64,000 nt of DNA, taken from Heterotrichella gracilis. Its lineage: Eukaryota > Sar > Xanthophyceae > Tribonematales > Xanthonemataceae. A program made the translations under genes and the position numbers. The notes under the pieces were generated by a model. That model did no database searches. It had not been told where the DNA came from and was given only the letters and a program-made list of their open reading frames with translations. Below, one piece after another: positions 10,358 through 20,441 of the stretch; the first letter of the stretch is position 1; each line of letters starts with the position of its first letter. The stretch is from contig JAULBX010021964.1 of the NCBI GenBank assembly GCA_032358255.1, positions 1-64,000 of the forward strand, in the 5' to 3' direction.

Positions 10358-12954
10358 ATGGCGACCATTGCATCCCTCCCCGCTGGCATGCTTCAGAATA
10401 TCCTGGCCAGGCTCGAGATGAAAGAGCAGCTCCAAGCACGACTGGTGTGCAAGGCCTGGAGGGAGGCCCTGGATGCGTCTTCCACCGTGTGGGAGAGGCT
10501 GTGGATAGGCGAGGATGAAGGCCTTTGGCGACAAGATGACCGCGCCAAGTGGGTCGGGTATGCAGGCTGGATGGGGCCCCGCCTGGCGACAGCTCGCTGC
10601 GTGGCAGTGGCTATTCCTGGTGTCCACGACATTTGGCAAGAGCAGGAGCGTTTGCAGCGGAAGGAGTGGCTTCACAAAGTGGTGGTGTGGTTCCTGTCTT
10701 GCCTCAACCCCCTGCGGCTGGAGATGCTGCAGCTGGAGGGGAGCTTGGGGAGGGTGGGGTCCCAGCTGCTGCACAAGTTCACTGGCCTCACCGCCCTGGA
10801 GGTACGCTAGGGATTTAGGGTTTAGGGTCTTAGGGTTAAGGGTATATGCTGTAGGCTTTAGAGCTCACTGCCCTGAGGATGGTTTTGGGTACCAGCTGCT
10901 GCACAAGTTCACTGGCCTCACCGCCCTGGAGGTACACTAAGCTGTAGGGTTTAGGCACAGGTTTTCAAAACCCTACAGGGTTCCAGCAAGTTACTGGCCC
11001 CACCGCCTTGAGGTAGGCTAGAGTTTGGATTCATTCCAGGAGTAAAGCCAGGTTACTAGCACGATTGGCACCCACACGAGCAACCACAAATTGCTGCCTG
11101 GCATATCATGCTGCTTCTGCCGTTTCCAATCTGACGGTACTATTGTGCTGCTTTGGACGTACACCATAAGCACGCACCATAAACCCTCACGTCGTGCTCT
11201 CTGCTCAACCCTGCGGGTTATCCAGGAGAAAAGTCCTTGGGCGTCAAGCCTGGTGGTGTGCCCAAACCCTACTTGTGCACCTAAACCCTAACCCTGTGTG
11301 TCTCCTGCTCCCCCCTGCAGGTGTCCAGCACCAAGGGCGTCAACTGGAGCTTCCTGGCGACGCTCACCAAGCTGACCAGCCTGCGCCTGACCCTCGACAC
11401 CACCGAGCAGGGGGCTGCAATCCCGCTGCCCCTCAGCCTCCGTGAGCTGAAGCTCGAGACTCGGGTGCTGCGTGTGCCTGAGTCACCCGAGCCACCCAAC
11501 CTGGTGGCTGCGATGGTATCGGCGATCAACCGACTCACTGCCCTCACTCACCTGGTGCTGTACCTACGAGAAAGGGACCTTCGGCTGGACCTCTCGGGGT
11601 GCATTGCCCTGCAGACGATCATGATCTGGTGTGCCCTTTAGGGTTTAGGGTTTAGGCGCTGTGGACGATAATGGCCTGGTGAGCCCTTGATGTTGTAACC
11701 TCACAGTAGTCGACTGGCTGCATTGCAGGGTCGCATGAGATGTAGTTCATGCATTATAAATAACTGATCAACCCCGTCCCGCAGTTGTCGCGTTACCTCA
11801 TTCACCTCTTGTGACCCCGTTTCCCAGCTGATAAAATGGCTGCAACAAAGCAGCTGGAGCACCTTGCTTGAAATAAAAAGAACATATATAAGAAAACAAA
11901 ATAAACAAGAAAATCAATAACTGACCAACTCCATCCCATCCCCCAGTCGTGCCGGGCATGTGGTGCTGCCACGTGGCGGGCTGCCACCTTCCCTGCAGCG
12001 CCTCATGGTCTCCGAAGGTGAACGTGGCAGCATCACAACGGAAGGGGGGTGCCTGCCAGCGTCGCTCCACACATTTTGCGTCAGACGTGCGAATCACTTT
12101 GGGCCTTGGCCGTGGAAATGCGGGGCGCCACAGCTGCAGGTAGAGCTTAGGGTTTAGGGTAGCATTTAGGGTTAGGGATTAGGGTACTGTCGCAAATGGT
12201 GGCCGTGGAGCGGCGGGGAGCCACAGCTGCAGGGAATGCTTAGGATTTAGGGTTTTGGGTTTGCAAGCATACAAAGCCAGACCAGCAATCAGCCTTGCAC
12301 AAGCTTGCGCCAGCCAGTCCTTTTCTGACATTGCTTGTACCATTTTTGGATGTTTCTCACCGGCAGACCCTTAGTGACGAGAGCTGTTTCATTTGATTTT
12401 AATAACTACCTGAATTAATATTGTTTAATTCGTTGTTCAATCACACCTTCCCGTTACAGGTGCTGAGCATTGCTCTGGGCAGCAGGGAGCAGTATGGTCA
12501 GCTGATGGCAGGCCTGGCGCACTTGCCCCAACTGGAGCGCCTCTGCGTGTATTTTGCCCAGCCCCTTGGACCCGATCCAACCCACGAAAGTGAGGAGGAA
12601 AGGTACAGGATGGACGCACTGCCAAGGCACATCTACTTTTCTGACCTGATACCCCTGGAGTTGCCCTGGCTGCCTGGCCTGCGTGAGTTCAGCTGGCAAT
12701 CATTGCACCCCATGGCACTGCGCCTGCCCAGTGGCCCGGATGCATGGCTGGATTTCGAGGCCCTGCAGCCGGGAGTGGGGGATGGGTACTATGTGGGTGA
12801 TGGGGGTACGTGGTACCAGTGGAGGCGGCGCCCGGGTGGGGGGTTTGGGCTGGCTGTGCGGGACGGGCGCCAGTATAGGGACCAAGCATTTGGGATGGCG
12901 GTTTCGATGACTTGGTTTTTGCCCAGCATGCATGAGAACTTTATGCGGTCCTGA
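10358..12954 (+). CDS. F-box / leucine-rich-repeat protein, tandem paralogue without KIX
   Basis: Four exons join in frame: 10358-10801, 11321-11628, 11947-12139 and 12460-12954, about 479 residues. The F-box (residues ~5-50) contains LPAGMLQNILARLEMKEQL and VCKAWREAL. It is followed by leucine-rich segments (LTKLTSLRLTLDT, LPLSLRELKL, INRLTALTHLVL) and a conserved C-terminal block, WYQWRRRPGGGFGLAVRDG, ending FLPSMHENFMRS. Every intron sits at the same codon and phase as in the upstream copy, so the two genes arose by tandem duplication. I searched upstream for the KIX motifs and did not find them; the ATG at 10358 is the first in frame near the F-box. Role: probable substrate receptor of an SCF ubiquitin ligase (family knowledge); the target is unknown. 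Confidence 0.82.
10861..11020 (+). repeat. Echoes of second F-box gene exon 1
   Basis: Positions 10890-10931 copy the exon end almost exactly (CAGCTGCTGCACAAGTTCAC..CTGGAG|GTACAC). Positions 10985-11015 hold a third, more decayed copy ending in GAG|GTAGGC, and 10861-10880 a fragment. TTTAGGG-type motifs lie between them. Confidence 0.92.
11655..11800 (+). repeat. Echoes around second F-box gene intron 2
   Basis: Positions 11657-11686 repeat the exon 2 end with a CTG|GTGAGC donor, preceded by TTTAGGG filler. Positions 11760-11790 repeat the acceptor side of exon 3 (ACTGATCAACCCCGTCCCGCAG). Confidence 0.8.
12150..12235 (+). repeat. Telomere-like filler and echo of second F-box gene exon 3
   Basis: TTAGGG-type motifs at 12145-12185 are followed by a decayed copy of the exon end (GCCACAGCTGCAG) at 12195-12231, where the donor has decayed to GG. 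Confidence 0.85.
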
Positions 12955-13073
12955 GGGCACAGAATGGTCACAGGAGTAATTAGTATGCATTCTGGAAGTG
13001 ACTGGAGATGGCCTAAGGCTGTCTTGTTGTAGTTGTGCACTGGTCACATTTCTTTTGTGGCACAGGATTGCTA

Positions 13074-13116
13074 TTTTAGGGTTTTAGGGTTTTAGGGTTT
13101 TACGGTTTTAGGGTTT
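13074..13116 (+). repeat. Interstitial (TTTTAGGG)5 array
   Basis: Five tandem TTTTAGGG units, one changed to TTTTACGG. This octamer is the Chlamydomonas-type telomere unit, whereas most intronic motifs in this window are the heptamer TTTAGGG. Confidence 0.95.
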
Positions 13117-13646
13117 GCTCCTGCAGGATCTTAGGGAATAGGCTTGCGGTGTGTGGGTTTGGGATCAGGGTTTACGGTTGCTCCCATTTTGTGCTGCAGC
13201 AGGTTGTACCATTTTCAAGTTGAACTTATGTTTTTGCACTCTGATGCACCCAGATACCAAGCACGCAAGGCTAGGCTATTATCCAGCACACCATGGGCAA
13301 GGACCGCATTCTCTGGATCCTGCATTTGACTTCAGCTGCTTATTATTATAATAGCTTGTGCTATATTGCTGATAAAATAGCCGCAGTGGACATGCTAACT
13401 CGCCTCCGACGGAGTCCAGTAACTTCTTGCTTTCCTTACACGTTCACAAAGTTCCAAGGGAGTGTCACCCTGTACAACACCGCAAACTCCTCTGACAAGT
13501 TCACCGACGACTTGTCCAGCAAGGTCAACCATAGGTCGCGCCGTACAAGGACTAGGGTTAACGTTACCCTCAAGGGTACCATGGGGCCTCGTGCGCACAC
13601 GACAAAATTGGATATATGCAGCACAGTGTGTCAAGTCAAGTCAGTC

Positions 13647-13670
13647 AGGCGCCTCTTCTCAGAGGCGCCT
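13647..13670. repeat. Perfect 10-bp hairpin with 4-nt loop
   Basis: AGGCGCCTCT and AGAGGCGCCT flank the loop TCTC. The position is intergenic, so it could be a transcript-end hairpin or chance. Confidence 0.7.
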
Positions 13671-14157
13671 AGACATAGTTCACGGGCAGCACATACGTCC
13701 TGGACAGGTATCTTCGGGTATTGAGGTCCTCTATCGGCCTTGACTGGGCCTGCACATCGTCCTTGCAGAATAGTAGTCTGGCCACACATGCATGCATGCC
13801 AATCGCTCGCTCGCCGCCTGGAGCTGCCAATCGCTCGCTCGCCGCCTATCGTACGCGCCGCTACCTCATGGCCACTGGTGCCGTCTGCCCCCCTCCACCC
13901 CAGCCTCGCCACCCTACCAGCAGTCACGACGCCCGCCCTAGTGTCAACCAACCTCTGCAATCCCCTGGTCCGTCCGCTCAGCCTGCCCAACCCCCACCGC
14001 CACCCCTCACCACGTCAGCCCAGCTCAATAATTCACGCCGCACCCGTCCCCGCTTTACTACCGCCAGCTCGTACTTTGCTCCCCGTGACTCATACACTGA
14101 CAGACATTAATCGGGGCTATGCTTTGGTGCTATGCCCTTGTTACCCACGCCATGTTC

Positions 14158-14262
14158 CACTGGTTGCTGCCCGGCTTGTCCGTGTTTTTCAACATTGCTG
14201 GTTGTGGCTTGCCGCCGTGTGTGGGGGCGTTTTGTTTCTTTCTTTTTCTTCTTTCTTTTGCA
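14158..14262 (-). repeat. Dispersed repeat, copy 2 (inverted relative to 5041-5145)
   Basis: The reverse complement of this segment matches 5041-5145, so the two copies bracket the whole F-box tandem pair in inverted orientation. Confidence 0.85.
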
Positions 14263-14386
14263 TGCATGCCAAATTCTCAGCAGCTCGTAAGCTCACAGCG
14301 GCACGAACCCAGCTTCCAGGTCGACCATCGATATCGCGTTGCAGAGCTGTAAAATTAAACCAGCTGAAGCCTAACGGGTGCACTGA

Positions 14387-16951
14387 ATGGTCGAGGGTGA
14401 CTTGGAATATGCCTACCAGCTGCAGCTAGACGAGGTGATAAGCAGCAGCACGGCCATGCATACGGCCAACCAGGCCAGCGCGTTTGACCATACAGCCGAA
14501 GCTCTCCACGCTCTGCTCGATGGTTCTGAGGAAAAGGAGGGTGGTGCTCAAGCCAAGGTGTGTATTACTCAACCTCGACAGCACTAGTGAACTGCACCTA
14601 ACCTTGTATAGAGTGCTAGGTTTGGCGCAATGGGGTGTTTGGGCTTACTGACAGTGCCAGGAGGCAAGGGGGGTCATAAGGATGTATATTTTGTTATGGC
14701 AGCTGTTTGGATATGCAGATAGGCTTGCAAGATTGCCATGGCCAACTTACAGGGTTTGCTTCAAGCATGAGTCGTGTTGTAGAAGGAAAAAGTGGAAGCA
14801 AGGAGAGCAACAGTCCAAATGTAACACCCCCTGGGTTTGTTCAGCTGGCTATTCACCAGAATATTATATTTTTTTGTAACTTGATACCCGGCCTGTGCAG
14901 GCGCTCCATGAGTGCGGCATCTGCCTGGAGGAGGTTCCGGCTCGCACGCTGGTGCGCATGCCCTGCCAGCACCCCTACTGCCGCCCCTGCATGCGCCGCC
15001 ACTGCCAGGAGCTGCTGCGTGCCCGCAAGTACCCCATCGCGTGCCCTCATATAGACTGCCACCAGGAGCTTGCAGAGGACCATTGGGTGCAGCTGGGGGC
15101 TTGAGGAGGCAGAGCAGGCTATGCTGCTGAAGGTCAGGGTCATGGTCAGGTCAAGATTGTCCTGCTATACATGCCTTGGGACTCACTTTGGGCCAAGCTT
15201 TTTGGTGTCAGGGCCAGCTGCAGCACAACCTGTTGCACCTGAATTGGCGCATTGGGGCATTTCATTTCTTTTTGGCATATGGCAAGGTAAGCCATGAGCA
15301 GGTCAGGTCATGGTCCTGACTGCCACTGTCACTCTTGGAGGATCACTCTGTGCATGTGCGATTGAGAAGGTAAACCAGGTCATGCTACGCAAGGTCAGGT
15401 AAATTAAATGATGGTGGTGTTTTGTATGCCAAGGTGGTTGGTTCCAAATATGCGTTTCTTAAGCACCAAATATTCATGCCCACCTATTTTGTTCCTCCTC
15501 CAATGCGCCTAATCAGCAGGCTGCGTAATTACAATCCATTATTTTTTCGTATCTCTTTACTTCGATTATCAGCTGCAAGTGGAGCACGCCATCCCCGATG
15601 CCCTCAAGTTCTACTGCCCAGACCGCAGCTTCTCCGAGCGGCTGATAGTGGATCAGCCTGCAATCGACACGCCCGTGGAGCGCCTCCACCGCCACAAGCT
15701 GCTGTGCACCCCCTGCCGCACGCTGTGGCACGCTGATGTGGCATGTGACCAGTACCAGGTACACCTTAAACCCTGATTCGTGAACACAAAACCCTAAAAA
15801 ACGCTGTGGCACGCTGACCTGGCATGCGACCAGTACCAGGTAAACTTCAACCCTAAATCTTGAACCCAAAACCCTAGAAAGCGCTGTGGCACGCTGATCT
15901 GGTATGCGGCCAGTACCAGGTGAACCCTGAACCCTAAATCTCAAACCCAAAACCCTAAAACAGCGCTAAGACATGCTGACCTGTCTTGCAATGAGTACAA
16001 GGTGAACCCTTGACCCTAAATCTTGAACCCAAAACCTTAAAAAGCGCTGTGGCACGCTGACCTGGCATGCAATGAGTACCTATTGTGGTTGTGCACTGTG
16101 CCAATGGTAGGGGATAGTCTGCAATGGTGGTCCTGATAGCGAACGCTGGAATGCATGCTGTCTATGACAAGCATGCTCGTCTAAAGTAGATTGCCGTACC
16201 AATATACTCGTAAAAGAAAGAATAAATCACATGCATCCCCTTCACCCACCAGGCGCTGCCAACTGACATGCGCAGCTATGAGGACAGGCAGCTACAGGCG
16301 CTGGCCACTCAGTCCAGGTGGAAGCAATGCGTCAAATGCAGGCACGTCTCTACATAAATAGTGTATAAAATAAATTTTTTTGAAGCATTCTGACACTGTC
16401 GGACAGTGTTTGTTCAGAACAACTTGTTATTTCATGTTTTATGCCCGCAAAAGGTTCATTTTTTTACAGGACGCAGGTGGCATCCAAATTGTTTCTGAGC
16501 AAAGTAAAGGCTTTTTTAAGCATGCTTGCTCAATTCTCATAGCTTTATATAATTGCAAGCGTGGTAAGCATCAGTGTGCATGAACATGTACTTTATGCGC
16601 AGCAATTGCTGAGTTTGAGCAATACTGAACCACACCGTCCGGACACTTATCCCTCGGCGCTTGCGGCATATAATAGCCGGTGGCGTTTATCAAAGGATGA
16701 TCCTTTATGGAACCCACTACATGCTGTGCAAACGTTGCTACAGGCAAATGATTGAGCTTACCACTGGGTGCAACCACATGACATGCACATGCGGCGCCGA
16801 GTTCTGCTATGCCTGTGGTGCGCCCTACGAGCGTGCCAAGGCGACTTGCCAGTGTGCATTGTGGGACGAGAATAACCTGGTGGCGGCGGGTCCAGCGGCT
16901 GTCAATCCTGTCAGGCCTGGGGCAGGCAATTCACTTGAGTATGGCATATGA
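14387..16951 (+). CDS. RING-between-RING (RBR) E3 ubiquitin ligase, plant type
   Basis: Exons: 14387-14557, 14719-14820, 14901-15132, 15573-15758, 16253-16341 and 16744-16951, about 328 residues if one extra base is ignored. The N-terminus EGDLEYAYQLQLDE matches plant RBR proteins. RING1 is CGICLEEVPARTLVRMPCQH plus YCRPCM; the IBR region holds FYCPDRSF and CTPCRTLWH; RING2 reads CVKCRQMIELTTGCNHMTC then CGAEFCYACG. In RBR ligases the Cys after the Gly in GCNHM accepts ubiquitin from E2, and it is present. Two oddities occur. Exon 3 needs one base removed from the G5 run at 15095-15099 to pass from VQLG into LEEAEQAMLLK. The intron 16342-16743 begins with GC rather than GT. The frameshift could be a sequencing error or a real lesion. 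The stop at 16949-16951 may be only one of several ends. Confidence 0.8.
15095..15099 (+). other. G5 homopolymer frameshift in the RBR gene
   Basis: With five G residues the frame ends at TGA 15102-15104. With four, it continues through LEEAEQAMLLK to a GTCAGG donor at 15133. The continuation is plausible for the RBR region between RING1 and IBR. Confidence 0.6.
15721..16085 (+). repeat. Five-unit exon-echo array in the RBR gene
   Basis: The end of exon 4 (CGCTGTGGCACGCTGA..ACCAGTACCAG) is followed by four further copies at about 15804, 15883, 15962 and 16044. Unit length is about 80 bases: ~37 bases of exon, an AG|GT donor in three of the four copies, then ~40 bases of CCCTAAA-rich filler such as GAACCCAAAACCCTA. 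The last copy ends without a donor. Confidence 0.95.
16342..16743 (+). other. Probable GC-AG intron in the RBR gene
   Basis: Joining 16341 to 16744 restores the RING2 motif exactly (C-R-Q-M-I-E-L). The donor reads AG|GCACGT; the nearby GT at 16346 would give the wrong frame. Confidence 0.65.
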
Positions 16952-17212
16952 CATGCACTCGTGTGGTCTGTGCATCCAGTGCAGTATCACCAACATAATA
17001 CTATGTGAAAGTTGTGATTTGCTTGTCAATTACCTACAGCATCTGTTGGCAGCCTGCATGATGCAGTTGATCCTAATGGCTTCATCTAGATAGCGTGTGC
17101 ATTGCAATACATGCTCAGTACCAGTGGTAATCTATTGGTACTAACAGTCCAAACCATCGCGAGAACTCGCGCCGTCATGGGCACGCAGTAAAGATCATCT
17201 GTTTCTTGCAGC

Positions 17213-17488
17213 ATGTTCGAAGAAGCTTTTGCGGCGATGGACTTTGGTCAATTGCTACGCCTGAGGCAGCGTCCGGAGCTCCTTCTGGGGGACTTGGTTG
17301 CCAGAAGGAGGAACTACAAGACACAGCTGTGCAGACATTGGGAACGCTGGGGTCGTTGCGGATATGGTGGTCGCTGCAATTTTGCTCATGGTCATAAAAC
17401 CTACGGAATTAGGTGGAGTACCACTCCACCTCCCAACTTGTCGTTTGTTGGTGTCAACGATGTATCCTTGGAGTTGATTTTTCTGTAG
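17213..17488 (+). CDS. CCCH zinc-finger reading frame (own gene or extra RBR exon)
   Basis: The frame encodes NYKTQLCRHWERWGRCGYGG followed by RCNFAHG, a clear C-x8-C-x5-C-x3-H zinc finger of the RNA-binding class, preceded by an acidic/leucine stretch (MFEEAFAAMDF, LLRLRQRPELL). It begins just after a TTCTTGCAG acceptor at 17203-17211, so it may be an exon. It lies 260 bases past the RBR stop on the same strand. I could not find an RBR donor that keeps this frame, so fusion is unproven. CCCH fingers of this spacing usually bind RNA. The frame ends at TGA 17486-17488. Confidence 0.6.
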   Translation: MFEEAFAAMDFGQLLRLRQRPELLLGDLVARRRNYKTQLCRHWERWGRCGYGGRCNFAHGHKTYGIRWSTTPPPNLSFVGVNDVSLELIFL

Positions 17489-19818
17489 GTATGACAGTGT
17501 CACCCATGATCCCTTGGATTTTGTTTGTTTGCTTGTAGTACACCTGATGCCACATTGGTGTTCCAGCATTCAATGCGCGGTTATTTGCTGATCATCCGCC
17601 GGGCGGGATCACCCTAATGAAGACTCCTAAGATTGCACATGCATGTCGCAGAACAGTCCCCAATGGGTATCATCTGGTATGCGCAAATGCAGTTAGTGTT
17701 GTCCGTTAAACTTTTTGTCCTTGTTGAGCCTCAGGATGATCCCCTGCAAGCTTTATGCGCAACATCCATTGTATGAATAACTTCCTTTCTATTGAAAACA
17801 CAACTTGTACCAACTTGAAACAATGAGGGGTCACATGGTGGGTCGCAGGGGTGCCTGCAAGCCAGTGGCCCACATTCAGCAGAAATTGTGAGGTCCCTGT
17901 CTATCTTTTTGTCTTAAATGAGTCTCAGAGCCTGATCAAGTGTAAGGTTATTGGCATGTACTTATCCCCCAACTCTGCATTCAATGCAGTGCACGCCCTA
18001 GGACCAGACGCCCTTTACATAAATTTTGAATTATACTCTTCTCTTCACCAGCCCAGCTGGTAGAAGCAGATTGTGTAGGTACGCCGCCGGCCCGATTCCT
18101 GCTCAAATGTGGTGATGATGTTCACCCACCTTAGAAAACTGCTGGCAGCCAGGAACCCTGATGCATCTACATATAGCGGGTGGCGGCCAATCCTCATCGT
18201 AGCCAGTCTGAGACTACAACGCGCTGCTTGTCTGCCATGATAATGCAACTGATCCAATGCAATGTAGTAGCAGCCTAGTAAAAGCAGATTGTGTAGGTGG
18301 GCCGCAGACCCGTCTCCTGAGCACTCAAAACTTGGTGATGATTCAGATGCCATTCACCTCAACCTCCCAGTTTTTGCTGTTGTGGAGCTGCATGCGCAAG
18401 GGGGTTGCCACATGGGATCATAGTGATGACATATTCACGCTGTCAGCCTAAAAGGGCTGTACTTTCATTGTTATGGAAATCAGACACGCACTGCATCAAT
18501 GTACCAGGTATGCGCAAAGCCTTTAGGGGGTGCTACATGATGTTAGTTTTGACATGTCAAAAGGCGGTGCTTACACTGGAATTAAAGGCGCCGCCAACAG
18601 CAAAGATTCTTGCACCATGCCTAGTTTCATTATTGCAGATTGGAGGCGCGTTTGGCACACGCTGGTTTGACCACGATTGAATGCAATTGCAAATGCCCAT
18701 GTGCCACATGTAGTGGTTGTCACAATTGAGTGAATGGACAGCCATATATGCACCTTGACTTGCAAGTGGTCAGACACTGGCACCTTTGTTGTTGGGAATC
18801 AGAAGGGACTTGGACTGGATTTTTAACTTCAAAGCACCCACTTTCAAACTGGCGGACTGGGCTGCACCAGAAATTGCAATTTGGCGCGCCATGATGCTGG
18901 TGCTGCACAAATGAGTCTGACTGCACTCCTTTCAGACTCCGCGACATGCACTTTTCGGTGCTTTTTAAAATATTTTCGCTGACGTGGGTGCAGGGAGGGA
19001 TCCCAGATCCCGTAACGCTTTCGCGTGGCCCGGCATGGCATGCTGAGCTGAGTCCGAGTCGAGCCCGTCATGGCTGGCTGAGCTCGAGTCGAGTTGATTG
19101 GCATCCCATGTTGCTGCGAGAGGGTATTTAAGGCAAGTCACTGGTTGGGAACGCAGCTTAACTTACTCACACGTTCGTTTTATGCTGCTGTCTGCACGCC
19201 TCCACCTCCAGTGAACCTCCTTCAGTGGCCCACGGTAACCTGTCAGAGCGCTCGTGTCCCTCAAGTTTGCTGCCGCAGGGTGCCCATTCTGAGGGTCGTT
19301 GCAACATCCCATCACCCTTTTTTATCAAGCGTGCGACTGTAAGAGGTATGAAATGCATGTACTGTCTGTAAAGTTGGCTTTGTTATCTGCTGCAGCCTGA
19401 CTCAGACCGGGTCACTTGTCACCTGTCACCTGTAGAGTGTTACCTCAGGTGGTGCCTATGAGGTCATGGTGTAGCGTCACAGTAACAGCAACTGCACCAT
19501 TTGCATGGAGTTCCCACACTGCGCCAGTCATGTTCAAGGCTATTGACCAGTTATCCCGTTTAAACGTTTAAACTTTAAAGTCACATTAGGGGGACTTCCA
19601 AAAGAAGGGTTCCTGAATTCCAACAGCGATCCTGAGTTCCAACATACACAAGTCCCTCAAGTTTCTTGTAACTTACAGGCTACATCACCACTGCTTACAA
19701 GGGGAAGATTTACTATGTCTGTGTACTTATGGTGGCCACGCAGTCCATGCACATCGCTATGGCACACTTACCCCTGCCTGCACATGCACACTGCTGACGT
19801 GCATGGCTTGTGGCGCAG
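17489..19818. other. Unassigned stretch with SSU72 last-exon copies
   Basis: I see no intact gene. Positions 18054-18420 are a duplicated block related to the SSU72 terminal exon on the minus strand (separate entry). The rest has only short unremarkable frames. Confidence 0.5.
18054..18420 (-). pseudogene. Two decayed copies of the SSU72 last exon
   Basis: On the minus strand, 18054-18170 and 18278-18420 each resemble the SSU72 terminal exon (22110-22211): the reverse complement of GTAGAAGCAGATTGTGTAGG encodes the TYTICFY-stop end, and a GGTGATGAT(G) segment matches the preceding helix. The 18054-18275 block also matches 21868-22098 beyond the exon, so a ~370-base piece containing two exon copies was itself duplicated. 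Confidence 0.85.
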
Positions 19819-20441
19819 GCACCCATGCAGGCACCACCACCACCACCACCATCGGCAGAGGCTCTGAAGGCAGAGGTGATGCATCATAGGGAGACGATCA
19901 AGGAGCTGGAGGTGGGTACTTGTGCAAGGCCCTACCCTTCAGCTACTCCAGGGCTGGTGGCACTGTTTGGCACTGGCAAGCATATGTCCACAATCCTCTC
20001 CTCCAAAGGGCATGGTGTTGGTGTACCTGTATCTTTTATTAGCTGCAACACATTAAAGACATCATGCCATCTGCAGCTCAGCAAGATTGTGGGACCATCT
20101 GTAGATACTTTTCTTGCTGTCGTATGCACGCACAGCCCCTCGTAGATCTCATAGGCATGTACAGCTCACATGACAATGTTCTGGGCGTTTCCCTAAATCA
20201 TCTGTGTTGCAGTCTATGGACAGATGACATTCTACCGCCCAATGCTCACGCCTTTAAGCTGCCTTGCTCGACCAGGGCTGCTAGCGCACCTTTTGTTTGT
20301 GTAAATGTTATTAGCCTGGCGTAGTAATGACTGTCAGATCCCTGTATTCCAGCTAATACTATATTGCACACAACTCATCCTGGCCATGCACGTGGTGCAG
20401 AAGGGGAACAACGACCTGCGCGAGCGCATCAAGGAGGAGAG
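19819..20441 (+). CDS. Possible coiled-coil exons of an unknown gene (partial)
   Basis: Two candidate exons have good splice signals. One is 19819-19911, a proline-rich start then EALKAEVMHHRETIKELE, ending GAG|GTGGGT. The other is 20401-20441, KGNNDLRERIKEE, after a GTGCAG acceptor. Both are phase 0 at their acceptors and charged like a coiled coil. A third segment (EDLEAQREFQKKN) lies near 20515-20550. I found no start, stop or recognisable domain, so the product is unknown. Confidence 0.3.

Larger units (their letters stand above)
12955..14386. other. Intergenic stretch; no gene seen
   Basis: It contains an octamer telomere-like array (13074-13116), a perfect small hairpin (13647-13670) and the second copy of the dispersed repeat (14158-14262). 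The open frames here show no recognisable protein features. Confidence 0.5.

Noticed and set aside
15721-16085. Regularly spaced repeats resembling a CRISPR array
   Set aside because: The 'repeat' is the end of the preceding exon with its splice donor, the 'spacers' are telomere-like and similar to each other, and the setting is a eukaryotic intron.
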